This document shows, piece by piece, positions 21,912 through 30,658 of a stretch of 30,658 nt of DNA. Position 1 is the stretch's first letter, and every line of letters begins with the position of its first letter. The notes beneath the pieces were generated by a model. The model did no database searches and was not told where the DNA came from. It worked only from the letters and a program-made list of their open reading frames with translations. Source of the stretch: Deinococcus murrayi DSM 11303 (lineage in GTDB: Bacteria; Deinococcota; Deinococci; Deinococcales; Deinococcaceae); the NCBI RefSeq assembly GCF_000482805.1, contig NZ_KI519504.1, positions 1 through 30,658 on the forward strand. Reading direction: 5' to 3'. Made by a program: the position numbers and the translations under genes.

Positions 21912-24900
21912 ATGCTGCGCAGCATCACTCTCCACGGCTTCAAGAGTTTCGCTGACCGCACCCGGCTGGAGTTCGGCCCCGGTGTCAGCGCCGTCATTGG
22001 GCCGAACGGCAGCGGCAAAAGCAACGTCGTGGAAGCGATTCGCTGGGTCACCCACGGGGCGCGCGCCCGTGAGCTGCGGGCGGGGCGCGGCACCGAGCTG
22101 ATTTTTCACGGCAGCGGTGGCAAAGCCCCGCTGGGGCTGGCCGAGGTGCAGCTCGAACTTCAGACGCCCCAGGGCCGGGTCAATCTCAGCCGCCGGGTGT
22201 ACCGCGACGGGACCGCCGAGCAAGACCTGGGGGGCCGCCCCGCCCGCGCTCGCGACGTGCAAGCGGCCCTGCGCGGCACCGGACTGGGGCCGGGCGGTCT
22301 CGCCGTCATCGGCCAGGGTGAGGTGGGCGGGGTCGTGCAGGCTGAGGGGAGCACCCTGCTGGGTTATGTCCAGGAGGCCGCCGGACTTTCGCGCGCCGTG
22401 AGTGCGCGGCTGGAGACAGCGGCCCGACTGCGCGAGGCTGGAGAGCACCTGGAGCGCTTGCGGCTGTTGCGGGGCGAGCGGGAAGCGGCGGTGCAGCGCC
22501 TCGCCCAGGCCGCCGAGGACGCCCGCCGCCACCGCGCCCTGAGCGCCCGCGGTCTCACCCTGGAAGACGCCCTGCGCCGCGAGCGCCACCTCACCCTCGC
22601 CCGCGAGCTGGCAGCGGCCCGCGCTGAGGCGGAGGCCCTCGCAGCCCGTTCCAGTGTCCTGGCCGCGGAGGTCACGCGGGGTGCGGCGCGGGTCGAGGCC
22701 GCCCGCGACGCGGCCCACGCCGCCCGCGCCCGCGCCGAGGCCCATGCCGGGGCGCTCGACGCGCTGCGAGCTGCTCGCGACGCGCACGCCCAGGCGGGGC
22801 GCTACGCCGCCCACCTGCGGGCCGAGGCCGAGCGGCTGGAGGCCGAACTGGCAGCCCTGCCGACCCAGCCTCCGGCCCAGCCCACCCCCGACCTTCCCGC
22901 CCTGGAGGGGGCGCTGGCGGCGGTCCGCGCCCGCGCCGAGGCCGCCGAGCGCCGCGCCCGCCGCCTCGAAACAGAGCTGGCGAGCGCTCAGGCCGGAGCT
23001 GCCCGCGCCGCCGAAGCCGCCGCCCGCCGCGACGCCAGCCGCGAAACCCTGAGCGCCGAGCTGGAGCGGGCCGAGGGGAATCTCGAAGCGGCGCTGGAGG
23101 GCTTGGCTGCCGCCCAGGAGCGCTTGCGCGAGCTGGCCGCAGCCCGCGCCGAGGCCGAAGCTGCTTATGCCGCCCACGCCACTGAACTCGCCCAGGCCCA
23201 GGCCCACGCCCGGCACCTGGAGAGCGAACTCGCCCGCTTGGAGGCGGGTCTCGCGCCCCTGCGCCGCGAGCGCGAGCGGCTAGGCGCGGCGCTGGAGTCC
23301 TACGCCCGCTACGGCGAGGGGGCACGCAACGCCCTGCGCCTTGACCATCCCGGCATCGTGGGGTCAGTGGCGGACCTCCTCGCCGTACCCGCCGAGTACG
23401 AGGTCGCCGTGACCGCCGCGCTGGGCCGCCGCCTGGAACAGGTCGTCGTGCACTCGGCGGAGGATGCCCGCGAGATGATCAGCGAGCTGAAGCGGGTGGG
23501 GGGGCGGGCCACCTTCCTGCCCCTCGACCTGCTGCGGCCTCGGCCCCGGCGCGACGGAGCCTTGCAGCGCGAGCCGGGCGTGCTCGGCAACCTCGCGGAC
23601 CTGTGCCCTGCGGACCCGCCGCTCGTGGGCGAGGCGACCCTGGCCGATACCCTCTTGGTGGAGGACCTGCGCACCGCTCAGCGCCTCGCCCGCGCTCACC
23701 CCAGCCGCCCGCGCCTCGTCACTCTGGAGGGCGAGCTGCTGGAGCCGGGGGGAGCCATCACGGGGGGTCGCCTGCGCGATAGCGGCAGCAGCGTGCTCGC
23801 CGACGGGCGGCGTTTTCAGGAGCTGGAAGCCGAGTTGGAGGATGCGGGGGGCCGCGCCGCCCACCTGCGTGCCGAGCTGGAGCGGGTGCAGGCGGGGTTG
23901 CCGGGGGGGGAGGGCGGGCTGTCTCCTCTCCAACTGCGCCGCGACGCTGCCGTCCGCGAGGCCCGCGACGCTGAGCGCCGGGTCACCGAGCTGGAGGCGC
24001 AGGCCCGCAGCCTGACCACCCACTGTGACCGCCTGCGCGAGCGCTTAGCGGCGTCGGCCTCCGCTGTGTCTGCCCCGCCCACCGAGCCGCCCCTCGACCC
24101 CGCTGCCCTAGAGACCGAGCTGCTTGCCGCCCGCCATGCCGCCGAAGAAAGCCGCGCCGCAGAGCGGGCAGCGCTGGAGGCCCTGGCCTTTGCCCGCGAA
24201 CTCGATGGGGCGTGGAGGGCCTACCGCAGCGCCCACGCCCGCGCCGCTGACCTCAGAGAGCGCCTGAAGGCCAACGCTGCTGCGTGGCAGGCCCAGGCCT
24301 CCCATCTCGCTGGAGCGGGGGCCGAGGTCGCTCGCCGCGAGGCCGCGCTGGGCACCCTCGACGAACACGAACTCGCTCACGCCGAGGCCGAGCGCGAGGC
24401 CGCGACCCAGGCTTACACCTCCCTCATCGGTGAGCAGAACAAGGTGCGCGCCCGCCTCGAAGACCTGCGCCTCCTCGTTGCTCGGCGGGAGGGCAGCCTG
24501 GAGCCGCTGCCGGACGGGTGCAGTCCGCCCGGCAGCCCCCGCGAGTGGACCCAAGAGCTGACTCGCCTCCGGGCCGAGCTGGAGCGCCTCGGCCCCGTAA
24601 ACGCCCGCGCCGAGGCCGACCACGCCCTGGAGGCCGCCGAGCTGGAGCGCCTCTGCGCCGAACTCGCGGACGCGGAGGCCGCCGCCGCCGAGCTGGGGGC
24701 ACACCTCGCCGACCTGGAGCGGGCCGAGGAAGAAGCCACCCGCGCCGCTTTTGGCCGGGTGGGGGCGGCCTTTCGCGAGTACGCCGCCGAGCTGCTGGGT
24801 GGGCAGGGCGAGCTGGAACCCGAAGAGGACCCCGCAGCGGGCCGCCTGACCGGGCTGCGCCTCGCCGTGCAGCCCAAGGGCAAGCGCACCCGCTCGATGA

Positions 24901-25235
24901 CCCTCCTGAGCGCGGGCGAGCGCACGATGGCGGGGCTGGCCTTTCTCTTTGCGCTGAACCATGCGGGCGGCGAAGGCGGCGCGGGTGGCTTGCCCCTGGC
25001 CGTCCTCGACGAGGTCGACGCGCCCCTCGATGAGGCGAACATTCGCCGCTTTACGGCCTTTTTGGAGCGCTTTGCTGCCCGCGGCTCTCAGTTCCTGCTC
25101 GTGACTCACCAAAAAGCCACGATGGAGGTCGCCCACGCGCTGTGGGGCGTGACCACCGACGCTTCGGGCGCGAGCCGGGTCCTGAGCATCCGCCAGGGGG
25201 ACGAGGCCCCTGCAGCGCGGCCCCCCGCGGTTTGA
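21912..25235 (+). CDS. smc: Chromosome segregation ATPase SMC
   Basis: 1107 residues. The Walker [10 protein letters not shown] lies at about 32-40, then a coiled coil (about 160-470) of Ala/Glu/Arg-rich heptads. The hinge spans about 480-620 ([25 protein letters not shown] to [14 protein letters not shown]), followed by the returning coil. The C-terminal head has signature [18 protein letters not shown] and Walker [18 protein letters not shown]. The signature reads LSAGE rather than the usual LSGGE. SMC with ScpA/ScpB forms condensin; scpB is at 3578. It begins 17 nt after the GerMN gene and is probably the last gene of that run. Very high GC (over 80% on sampled lines). Confidence 0.97.
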   Translation: MLRSITLHGFKSFADRTRLEFGPGVSAVIGPNGSGKSNVVEAIRWVTHGARARELRAGRGTELIFHGSGGKAPLGLAEVQLELQTPQGRVNLSRRVYRDGTAEQDLGGRPARARDVQAALRGTGLGPGGLAVIGQGEVGGVVQAEGSTLLGYVQEAAGLSRAVSARLETAARLREAGEHLERLRLLRGEREAAVQRLAQAAEDARRHRALSARGLTLEDALRRERHLTLARELAAARAEAEALAARSSVLAAEVTRGAARVEAARDAAHAARARAEAHAGALDALRAARDAHAQAGRYAAHLRAEAERLEAELAALPTQPPAQPTPDLPALEGALAAVRARAEAAERRARRLETELASAQAGAARAAEAAARRDASRETLSAELERAEGNLEAALEGLAAAQERLRELAAARAEAEAAYAAHATELAQAQAHARHLESELARLEAGLAPLRRERERLGAALESYARYGEGARNALRLDHPGIVGSVADLLAVPAEYEVAVTAALGRRLEQVVVHSAEDAREMISELKRVGGRATFLPLDLLRPRPRRDGALQREPGVLGNLADLCPADPPLVGEATLADTLLVEDLRTAQRLARAHPSRPRLVTLEGELLEPGGAITGGRLRDSGSSVLADGRRFQELEAELEDAGGRAAHLRAELERVQAGLPGGEGGLSPLQLRRDAAVREARDAERRVTELEAQARSLTTHCDRLRERLAASASAVSAPPTEPPLDPAALETELLAARHAAEESRAAERAALEALAFARELDGAWRAYRSAHARAADLRERLKANAAAWQAQASHLAGAGAEVARREAALGTLDEHELAHAEAEREAATQAYTSLIGEQNKVRARLEDLRLLVARREGSLEPLPDGCSPPGSPREWTQELTRLRAELERLGPVNARAEADHALEAAELERLCAELADAEAAAAELGAHLADLERAEEEATRAAFGRVGAAFREYAAELLGGQGELEPEEDPAAGRLTGLRLAVQPKGKRTRSMTLLSAGERTMAGLAFLFALNHAGGEGGAGGLPLAVLDEVDAPLDEANIRRFTAFLERFAARGSQFLLVTHQKATMEVAHALWGVTTDASGASRVLSIRQGDEAPAARPPAV

Positions 25236-25330
25236 TGGGGTCCGGCTAGGCCAGTCGCCGGATGCCCTTCCTCCTCCCTCCGCGCCATTCCTCTCGTCAT
25301 GACCCAGCCGACGCCCACAGTGTTTGCGCA

Positions 25331-25359
25331 GTGTGGGGGGGTACACCCCACCCCCACAC
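25331..25359. terminator. Hairpin between convergent smc and thioredoxin-like genes
   Basis: GTGTGGGGG (25331-25339) pairs with CCCCCACAC (25351-25359). It has no T-run on either strand, so termination is only possible, not shown. Confidence 0.4.
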
Positions 25360-25380
25360 CAGAAAGGCCGACGGGTGAAG

Positions 25381-25860
25381 TTATTGGGCCAGTCGGAACT
25401 GCGCTTCCAGGTACGCCCTGAAGACTTCTGGTTTGGCTTTCAATCCCACGTCCTTGAGCACGATCCGGTGCTGCGGGTTGACGAGCACGAACGTCGGGTA
25501 CACCCCCACGGCGTACTGCTCATTGATGACGCCACCTTTATCCAGCAGATTGCCGGGCTGGTCGTAGATGGCGCGGTCCACGGGATCGTCGGATTTGGCA
25601 TACCGGTCGATGATCACCAGGTCCACCGAGGCCTGACGACAGGCCTGCGCGACCTGCATGTCCACCAGATCGCACACGGTGCAGCCGCGGGTCCGGAAGT
25701 ACAGCAGTGTAGGCCGCTCGGTGCTGAGGGCCAGTCCCGGAACAGCCGGCGCGGGCCGACCAATCCAGCGGCGCGCAAAGATTCCACTGGTCAGCACCGT
25801 CCACAGCCGGGGACTGGTGGGGTCGTCCCGAACAATGTCACGCCTGATCGAAAGTGCCAT
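25381..25860 (-). CDS. Thioredoxin-fold CxxC protein
   Basis: 159 residues. The fold is recognised from LLYFRTRGCTVCDLVDMQV (redox pair C-T-V-C at about 60-63), VDLVIIDRYAKSDD, the cis-proline strand YAVGVYPTFVLVNPQHRIV and a final helix. It resembles TlpA/MauD-type redoxins. No clear signal peptide or membrane helix is visible, so location is uncertain. The ATG has GGAG 6 nt upstream. It is the last gene after two tandem two-cysteine peptide genes on the same strand, with 12 nt to the nearer; a role in their disulfide state or export is inferred. GC is about 60%, well below the flanks, suggesting acquisition by transfer. Confidence 0.8.
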   Translation of the reverse strand: MALSIRRDIVRDDPTSPRLWTVLTSGIFARRWIGRPAPAVPGLALSTERPTLLYFRTRGCTVCDLVDMQVAQACRQASVDLVIIDRYAKSDDPVDRAIYDQPGNLLDKGGVINEQYAVGVYPTFVLVNPQHRIVLKDVGLKAKPEVFRAYLEAQFRLAQ

Positions 25861-25872
25861 GAGCCGCTCCGG

Positions 25873-26004
25873 TTAAAACCAGCAGGCGGTGATGGTAAAG
25901 AGCTTGATGCAGCCCACGTCCTGCGGCGTAACGTCACCCTGCGCGCGGGCGAGTGTTGGGACAGTCGTGGCAAGCATGGCCAGAGCGGCTCTCAGGTTCT
26001 TCAT
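25873..26004 (-). CDS. Small exported two-cysteine peptide (peptide B)
   Basis: 43 codons. The start MKNLRAALAMLATTVPTLA is a textbook signal peptide with a probable cut after ARA, leaving a 22-residue mature peptide: QGDVTPQDVGC, then IKLFTITACWF. It has two cysteines ten positions apart and ends Trp-Phe. GGAG lies about 6 nt before the ATG. I recognise no named family. It resembles the repaired neighbour (26013-26163) in GDV, GC, ITxC and the terminal Phe, which supports that both are real genes. It could be a signalling, antibacterial or envelope peptide; none of these is shown. Confidence 0.68.
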   Translation of the reverse strand: MKNLRAALAMLATTVPTLARAQGDVTPQDVGCIKLFTITACWF

Positions 26005-26012
26005 GGGTCTCC

Positions 26013-26163
26013 TCAGAAGCAGTTGGTGATGAAGATGGGGCCGAGGCTCAACGACCAGCACCCACCCTGGGCCTGGACGTCACCCTTGGCGAGGGCAACG
26101 TTGCTGCACACGAGGACGGACGTGAGGAGAACCGACCGAAGAGCACCGAAGAGCTTTGTTCAT
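26013..26163 (-). pseudogene. Small two-cysteine peptide gene, frameshifted by a 10-bp tandem duplication (peptide A)
   Basis: A strong GGAGG ribosome site precedes ATG 26163 by 6 nt. As written, the frame reads MNKALRCSSVGS and stops after 27 codons. The plus strand carries ACCGAAGAGC twice in tandem at 26135-26144 and 26145-26154. Removing one copy joins MNKALR to SVLLTSVLVCSNVALA, giving a 46-residue precursor with a signal peptide and a mature part KGDVQAQGGCWSLSLG then PIFITNCF, ending at TGA 26013. This matches peptide B in GDV, GC, ITxC and final Phe. The duplication may be a decay event, a phase-variable switch or a sequencing error. It is the first gene of the three-gene unit, 8 nt from peptide B. 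Confidence 0.7.
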
Positions 26164-26337
26164 ATCCAGCCTCCTGGGATGTGGACGTGCAGGGGGTTGA
26201 ACTCAGCGTACGGGTCAGAGGCCAGGAGCGACGCCGCACCTCGGCAGGAAGGCGATTTCGTTCAAGAATGAATGAAGAAACGGCGGCGACCCCCTAAAGG
26301 CCACCCGCCCCGCTTCGGCGTCCGGTGACTCCGCCGC

Positions 26338-29070
26338 TCATCCGTCTAGCCGCTGCACGCTGCTTCCGGCCACGCTCTTGGTCACCAGCAGGCGGCTGGG
26401 CAGGCGCTCGGAGAGGCTTTCCACGTGCGTGACCACGCCCACCATGCGGCCCTGGGTGCGGAGGTTCTCCAGCGCCCCGGCGACCGCCTCCAGCGCCTGC
26501 GGGTCCAGCGTGCCGAAGCCCTCATCCAGGAAGAGCGCCCCCAGCACCTTGTTTCCGGCGAGGTAGTCGGAAAGGGCGATGGCAAGCGAGAGGCTGGCGA
26601 GGAAGGTCTCGCCGCCCGACAGCGTCTTGACCCCGCGCGTCTCGCCCGCGTTCCAGAGGTCCTGCACGACGTACTCGCCGCCCTCCAGCGCGAGGCGGTA
26701 GCGGCCATCGCTGATGTCATAAAGGAGGGTGCCCGCCCCGCTGAGCAGTTGCGCCTCGACCTCCGAAAGGAGATAGCTCTGGAACTCGTTGGCCCGCAGG
26801 CTGTTGGCAAGGGTCTGCCAGGTGTCCACCTGTTTGGCAAGCGCTCCGGCCTGCCGCTCGATGTCGGCCCGGCGCGAGAGGCGTTCGCGAGCCACCCGTT
26901 CTTGTTCGGCGAGGCTCCCGGCCCGCTCGCGGGCGGTCGTGAGGGCCGCGTCGGTCGCGGTGAGGTCGCGCTCGGCCTGCCGCAGCCGGGCGGGGTCAAA
27001 GGGTTCGAGGCCAAGCTGCCGCTCCAGCTCCGCGAGCTGCGCCCGCAGCGCCCCCACCTGCGCCCCATGGGTGCGGGCCGCTTCCTCCAGCGCCGCGATG
27101 TCACTTTCGGGGAGGGCGGCGGCGCGGGCCTGAGCGGCGTCCAGCCCCAGCTCGGCCAGGGCCGCCCTCAGCGCGGCACTTGCCTCTGCCGCCTCCTGGC
27201 TTCGGCCCGCCGCTGCCGCCGCCGCCGAGCGCAGGGTCGCCGCCGCCGCCGCGTGGGCGCTCTCGGCACGGGCGAGGGCCGCTTGCGCTTCGGTCAGGCG
27301 CACGCGTAGGGTCCTGATTTCGGCGAGCAGCCGCTGCCGCTCACGGGCGGGGTCAGGCCCTCCAGCGCGCACCCGCGCCGCCAGCCCCGCGACGAGGCGG
27401 GCGGCGGTGTCGGCGGGGTCGCCCGTGACCTGGCCCTCGGCCCCCCGCAGGTCGGCCTCGCGCTGGCGCAGTTGTGCCTCCCAGTCGCGCAGCTCGGCGG
27501 CCCGCTCGTCGGTCGCCTTTTTCAGGCTGGCGAGTTCCAGGCCGAGTTCCTTGTAGCGCAAGCGGCGGCCTTCGAGGTCGGCACCCAGGGCCGCCACGCG
27601 GGTTTCCAGCGCGGTGAGGTCGTGCTCGGCGGGCGGCGGCAGGGTCTGGACGGCCCCGCCGCACAGCGGGCACGGCTCGCCGAGGTGCAGGTGCGAGCGG
27701 TAGGCTGCCAGGCCCGCCCGCGCCCGCGCCGCTTCCAGTTCGGCCTGCACCCGGTCGAGGTCCGCTTTGGCCGCCTGGCCCTCGCGTTTGGTGCGGGCCT
27801 GCTCTGCGGCCAGCGCTTCTTGCCGGGCCAGTTCGGCCCGTTGCCGCTCGCGGCTCGCCTCCAGCGCGGTCTTTTCCGCTTCGAGCTGCACCCGCTCTTG
27901 CCGCAGCTTGTCGAGCTTTTGCGCGCCGTCGCGGGCCGTCAGGAAAGCGTCCTCGTCCCAGGGGAGGGGAGAAGGGTGGGTGCTTTGCGGGGTGCCCCCC
28001 GCGCGGCGCAGGCGGGCAGCATCGGCCTCGGCCTCGCGCAGGGTGTCGGCCTTCGCCTCCAGGTCGGGAATGCGTGCCTCGGCGAGCAGAGCGGCCTCCA
28101 GCTCGGCTTGGGCGGCTTCGGCGGCCTGCCGGGCAGCAGCTTCGGCGCTCGCGGCCCGGCGGCGCTCGGCTTCCTCGCGCTCGGCGGCGATGCGGGCACG
28201 TTCGGCGGCGTCCAGCAGCGGCAAGACTCCGGCCACCCGCCGCGCCCGCGCTGCCCGCTCCGCGCCCTCCCACACCTGCCCGGCGCGGGCTTCCAGCACG
28301 TCCAGCCGCCGGGCCGTGTCCTCGCGCTCGCGCCACACGCCCTCCAGTGCCCGCAGGCGGTTGACCTCTCCTTGCAAACGTTCGCGGGCCTCGGTGAGGC
28401 GCTCGGCCTGGGCGCTCACGGCCTCGCGCTCGGTCCGCAGCGCCGAGACCACCTCCTCCGACACCCCCGCATACTCGCCCTCCAGCAGCGCATGCAAGCT
28501 GCCGAGCTGATGCTTGAGGCCCTTGGCGCGGTCCCCGGCAAAGCTGTGCATCGCCCTCACGTGCTCCAGGCCCATCAGCTCGCCGAGGAGGGCCTGCCGC
28601 TCGCGCCCGGTGCCGTGCAAGAGGCGCGAAAACTCGCCCTGCGGCAGCAGCACGCTGCGGGCAAAGGTCTTGTAGTCCAGCCCCACCACCCGCGTGATGC
28701 GCTCGCCCACCGCCCGCGCCCCGCCGTCACTGAGGTTTATCCAGCGCTCGCCCTCGCGCCGCTCTAGCCGCACCTCGTTTTCGGCCTGCCGCCGCCCCTT
28801 AGAGCGGGCCACCCGGTAAGTTTCTCCGCCCGCCTCAAAGGTGAGGCTGACGGACAGCCCCCGCTCGCCCTGCGAAATCAGCGCGTCGAGGCCCGTCGCT
28901 CCCAGCCGGGGCGTGGTGCCGTACAGGGCAAAGGTCATCGCGTCCAGCAGGCTGGACTTGCCGCTGCCCGTCGGCCCGACGAGCGCAAACAGGTCGAGGT
29001 CCGAGAAGTCCAGCGCGGTGTGTTGCCGAAAGGCGGTAAACCCCTGAAGTTCGAGCAGGAGGGGCCTCAT
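26338..29070 (-). CDS. sbcC: Exonuclease subunit SbcC (Rad50-like ATPase)
   Basis: 910 residues. Walker A is GPTGSGKSS at about 33-41; the Q-loop region SVLLPQGEFSRLLHG lies near 139-153. Long coiled-coil arms flank a zinc hook CPLC at about 467-470. The ABC signature is TLSGGETFLASLSLAIALSD and Walker B is LGALFLDEGFGTLDPQALE near the C-terminus. With SbcD it forms the SbcCD (Mre11-Rad50-like) nuclease that opens hairpins and processes blocked DNA ends, relevant to the double-strand-break repair for which Deinococcus is known. It is downstream of sbcD, with 106 nt between them. Confidence 0.97.
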   Translation of the reverse strand: MRPLLLELQGFTAFRQHTALDFSDLDLFALVGPTGSGKSSLLDAMTFALYGTTPRLGATGLDALISQGERGLSVSLTFEAGGETYRVARSKGRRQAENEVRLERREGERWINLSDGGARAVGERITRVVGLDYKTFARSVLLPQGEFSRLLHGTGRERQALLGELMGLEHVRAMHSFAGDRAKGLKHQLGSLHALLEGEYAGVSEEVVSALRTEREAVSAQAERLTEARERLQGEVNRLRALEGVWREREDTARRLDVLEARAGQVWEGAERAARARRVAGVLPLLDAAERARIAAEREEAERRRAASAEAAARQAAEAAQAELEAALLAEARIPDLEAKADTLREAEADAARLRRAGGTPQSTHPSPLPWDEDAFLTARDGAQKLDKLRQERVQLEAEKTALEASRERQRAELARQEALAAEQARTKREGQAAKADLDRVQAELEAARARAGLAAYRSHLHLGEPCPLCGGAVQTLPPPAEHDLTALETRVAALGADLEGRRLRYKELGLELASLKKATDERAAELRDWEAQLRQREADLRGAEGQVTGDPADTAARLVAGLAARVRAGGPDPARERQRLLAEIRTLRVRLTEAQAALARAESAHAAAAATLRSAAAAAAGRSQEAAEASAALRAALAELGLDAAQARAAALPESDIAALEEAARTHGAQVGALRAQLAELERQLGLEPFDPARLRQAERDLTATDAALTTARERAGSLAEQERVARERLSRRADIERQAGALAKQVDTWQTLANSLRANEFQSYLLSEVEAQLLSGAGTLLYDISDGRYRLALEGGEYVVQDLWNAGETRGVKTLSGGETFLASLSLAIALSDYLAGNKVLGALFLDEGFGTLDPQALEAVAGALENLRTQGRMVGVVTHVESLSERLPSRLLVTKSVAGSSVQRLDG

Positions 29071-29091
29071 GCGGTCACCCCGGTGATGGGT

Positions 29092-29160
29092 CGAGGCGCC
29101 GAGGCGTCGAGGCGTCGAGAACCCCGTCCCCCTCGTTCTCTCGACCTCTCAACTTCTCGA
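29092..29160. repeat. Octamer tandem repeat and imperfect hairpin between sbcD and sbcC
   Basis: CGAGGCGC (29092-29099) and CGAGGCGT (29100-29107, 29108-29115) are tandem octamers followed by CGAGAACC. TCGAGAAC at about 29115-29122 can fold with GTTCTCTCGA at about 29139-29148 with a small bulge. Similar simple CGAGG tracts occur as Deinococcus intergenic repeats. The hairpin could stabilise or separate the two messages. Confidence 0.55.
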
Positions 29161-29176
29161 CTTTGCGCTCCTCCCC

Positions 29177-30364
29177 TCACGCCACTCCCCCTTCTTCCTC
29201 GCCCCGCGCTGCCTCGTCCGCCTCGCAAAAGGCGGCCCGCAGGTCGCTCGGCAGCTCGCCCCGGCGCTCCCGATGAAAGCGCTCGTAGAGTTCCAGGAGG
29301 CTGAGGCCCTCGCGCTGGCCGCCCGGCAAGGCGAGGTCTTCTTGCACGGCATCGAGTTCGACCGCGAGCGTGTTCGGCACCTGCCGCAGCACCCGGTCTT
29401 TGAGGCCCGGCAACGCCGTCCCCGACGGTGCCCGCACGACCACCTTCACCAGCCCGGAAAAGCCCTCCAGTGCCCCCAACCGGGCGTCAATATCTTCCAG
29501 GGTGGCCCGCACGGTCCGCAGCTCGCGCCCGCTGCTGAGGGGCAGCGGGGTCACGCGGGCGGGGCGGCCCGGCTCGACCTCCACCAGGTTGACTTGCTTC
29601 TTCTCGCCGCCTTCCCCAAAATCAAGCTGAATCACCGAGCCGGGATAGTGCGCGAGGGGAGCTTCCGAACTCTGCTGGGGCTTGTGCACGTGTCCCAGCG
29701 CCACATACTGCGCCGCCGCCGGAAGCTGAAGCGGCGAGAGGGTATAGGCGTTGAGCAGGTCAAACTGCATCGCCCGGTCCGAGCCGCTGGGCGTGGCCCC
29801 GTCCATCGTCGCGTGCAGCATCAGCATGTTCACACTGCCGGGCTGAAACCCTTCGGCCAGCCTCCGCAGAAAAAAGCTCATCCCCTCGCGGTACTTCTGC
29901 CGCCAGGTTCCCACGTCCCCCCCCAGCAGGTCCGCTGCCTTGACAAGCCGCCGCTCGGACAAAAAGGGCAGCGCCGCCACCGTCAGCCGCTCGCCCCGCC
30001 GAGTTTCGATCGTCCGCACCAGGTCCGTCAGTTGGCCGCTGGGCTGGGCCACCACCTGCACCCCCACCCACCCCAGCAGCCCCGCCACGCTGTGGAGCCG
30101 CGCCGCGCTGTCGTGGTTGCCCGCAATCGCGACCGCCGGAATATTCGCGTCCCGCAGCCGCAGAAAAAAGTCAAACACCGCCGCTTCTGCCTCCGCCGAC
30201 GGGTTCACCGTATCGAACAGGTCCCCCGACACCAGCACTGCGTCCGCCCCCTCCGTGCGGGCCAGCCCCGCAATCTCGGTGAGCGCCTCGTGAATCTCCG
30301 GCGTCCGGTCAAAGCCCCTCAGATTCCGCCCGGCATGGAAATCTGCGGTGTGAAGTACGCGCAT
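29177..30364 (-). CDS. sbcD: Exonuclease subunit SbcD (Mre11-like nuclease)
   Basis: 395 residues. Phosphoesterase motifs appear in order: [10 protein letters not shown] (D-x-H), [10 protein letters not shown] (GDxxD), AIAGNHDS (GNHD), LMLHATMDG (H) and [11 protein letters not shown] (GHxH). The DNA-binding capping domain follows from about 270. The usual first motif DxHLG is DFHAG here. It partners with SbcC as a Mn-dependent nuclease. ATG is preceded by TATTTT 7 nt upstream, so the sbcDC message is probably leaderless. It is the first gene of the pair. Confidence 0.96.
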   Translation of the reverse strand: MRVLHTADFHAGRNLRGFDRTPEIHEALTEIAGLARTEGADAVLVSGDLFDTVNPSAEAEAAVFDFFLRLRDANIPAVAIAGNHDSAARLHSVAGLLGWVGVQVVAQPSGQLTDLVRTIETRRGERLTVAALPFLSERRLVKAADLLGGDVGTWRQKYREGMSFFLRRLAEGFQPGSVNMLMLHATMDGATPSGSDRAMQFDLLNAYTLSPLQLPAAAQYVALGHVHKPQQSSEAPLAHYPGSVIQLDFGEGGEKKQVNLVEVEPGRPARVTPLPLSSGRELRTVRATLEDIDARLGALEGFSGLVKVVVRAPSGTALPGLKDRVLRQVPNTLAVELDAVQEDLALPGGQREGLSLLELYERFHRERRGELPSDLRAAFCEADEAARGEEEGGVA

Positions 30365-30371
30365 GACGGAA

Positions 30372-30377
30372 AAAATA
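30372..30377 (-). promoter_or_regulatory. Leaderless -10 box for sbcD
   Basis: TATTTT on the minus strand, with 7 nt to the ATG. I see no 17-bp radiation/desiccation-response palindrome near it. Confidence 0.55.
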
Positions 30378-30451
30378 GCATGGAGACGGCAGCAGCGGGG
30401 CGAACGAAAACCGCCGCCTTTGGGGGCGGGGGTGGGAGTGGGGCAGTTAGG

Positions 30452-30480
30452 GGTTGGCTTTCAGCAGTCAGCGGTTAGCC
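30452..30480. repeat. Short dispersed GTCAGCGGTT-type repeat
   Basis: GGTTGGCTTTCAGCAGTCAG then CGGTTAGCC resembles the block at 4117-4145 (GCGGTCAGCGGTTGGCT...). It is a simple intergenic repeat of the kind common in Deinococcus, lying between sbcD and the CRISPR end. Confidence 0.5.
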
Positions 30481-30490
30481 ATGAGGTGTT

Positions 30491-30658
30491 CCGAAAGACG
30501 GCTGCAACGGGATGTGCCCGCCGCGCACGGGGCGCGGTGGGCGTGTTTCAATCCTCAGCCGTCCCGAAAGACGGCTGCAACTGGGATTCTGGCGGGCCTC
30601 GCCGCCCCTGCGATGTTTCAATCCTCAGCCGTCCCGAAAGACGGGTGCAACCCGTGAC
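30491..30658 (-). CRISPR. Leader-distal end of a CRISPR array, 37-bp repeat
   Basis: Two full 37-bp repeats are at 30545-30581 and 30615-30651 (plus strand begins GTTTCAATCCTCAGCC and ends ACGGCTGCAAC). A half repeat lies at 30491-30508. Spacers are 36 nt (30509-30544) and 33 nt (30582-30614), and a third begins at 30652. An internal palindrome AGCCGTC/GACGGCT is present. The reverse complement ends GGATTGAAAC, the usual crRNA 5'-handle orientation, so transcription is probably on the minus strand with the leader to the right, outside the window; the degenerate repeat at the left then marks the old end. The repeat at 30615 has one change (G for C at 30645). No cas genes are visible. Confidence 0.93.

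Noticed and set aside
25299..25421. Short ORF MTQPTPTVFAQ... after smc
   Set aside because: No ribosome site or -10 box at proper distance, runs through a hairpin and into the antisense of the thioredoxin-like gene.
26164..26337. Promoter for the peptide cassette
   Set aside because: TTGAAC-like sequence is present on the minus strand near 26268, but I found no -10 hexamer at suitable spacing, so no call was made.
30365..30450. Radiation/desiccation response motif upstream of sbcD
   Set aside because: The 17-bp palindrome known for Deinococcus damage-response genes is not present; only a -10 box and simple GC-rich repeats are seen.
30454..30657. 67-codon plus-strand frame at the window end
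   Set aside because: It translates CRISPR repeats, shown by the recurring [16 protein letters not shown] segment.

Overview
The window looks like a chromosomal contig from a Deinococcus (Deinococcota). The evidence is the high GC content (about 65-80% across most genes), the gene set (MraZ-RsmH-FtsL-FtsI block, SmpB, SMC, SbcCD, a CoA-pyrophosphatase-type Nudix protein, class A RNase P RNA), and many promoters whose -10 box TANNNT lies 6-7 nt before the start codon, a leaderless-mRNA layout reported as common in this genus. The left end lies inside an IS4-like transposase gene and the right end inside a CRISPR array. Both are repeats, so the ends are probably assembly breaks.

Layout. 1-200: 5' end of a transposase gene. 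397-2882 (minus): a diaminopimelate-decarboxylase-like lysA and the pilus platform gene pilC. 2952-4108 (plus): tsaC and scpB, overlapping by ATGA. 4140-5123 (minus): an MscS-type channel whose tail runs into a heptamer tandem repeat. 5182-9334: gatA, truB (minus), a small membrane protein, an RsuA/RluB-type pseudouridine synthase, and RNase P RNA with its own promoter and terminator. 9347-9712 (minus): a DUF423 membrane protein. 9805-13134: the mraZ-rsmH-ftsL-ftsI operon, preceded by GTGGG repeats that look like the MraZ operator and closed by a strong terminator. No mur genes follow.

13485-16607: an exported 3D-domain protein, a MacB/LolC-type ABC permease without its ATPase, and a secreted PEGA-domain protein with a terminator. 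16617-17830 (minus): mazG and a CoA-type Nudix hydrolase, overlapping by GTGA, probably a nucleotide-housecleaning pair. 17956-25235 (plus): a secreted protein of unknown function, an SDR oxidoreductase, a short UPF0060 protein, smpB, an amidase_3-like protein that has lost its zinc ligands, a GerMN-domain protein, and smc.

25381-26163 (minus) is a small island of clearly lower GC (about 55-60% on sampled lines, against about 80% in smc). It holds two tiny tandem genes for exported two-cysteine peptides and a CxxC thioredoxin-fold protein. The first peptide gene is frameshifted by a perfect 10-bp tandem duplication, and removing one copy restores a full 46-residue precursor related to its neighbour. 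This is the best candidate in the window for something undescribed. 26338-30364 (minus) carries sbcC and sbcD. 30491-30658 is the leader-distal end of a CRISPR array with a 37-bp repeat, probably read on the minus strand.
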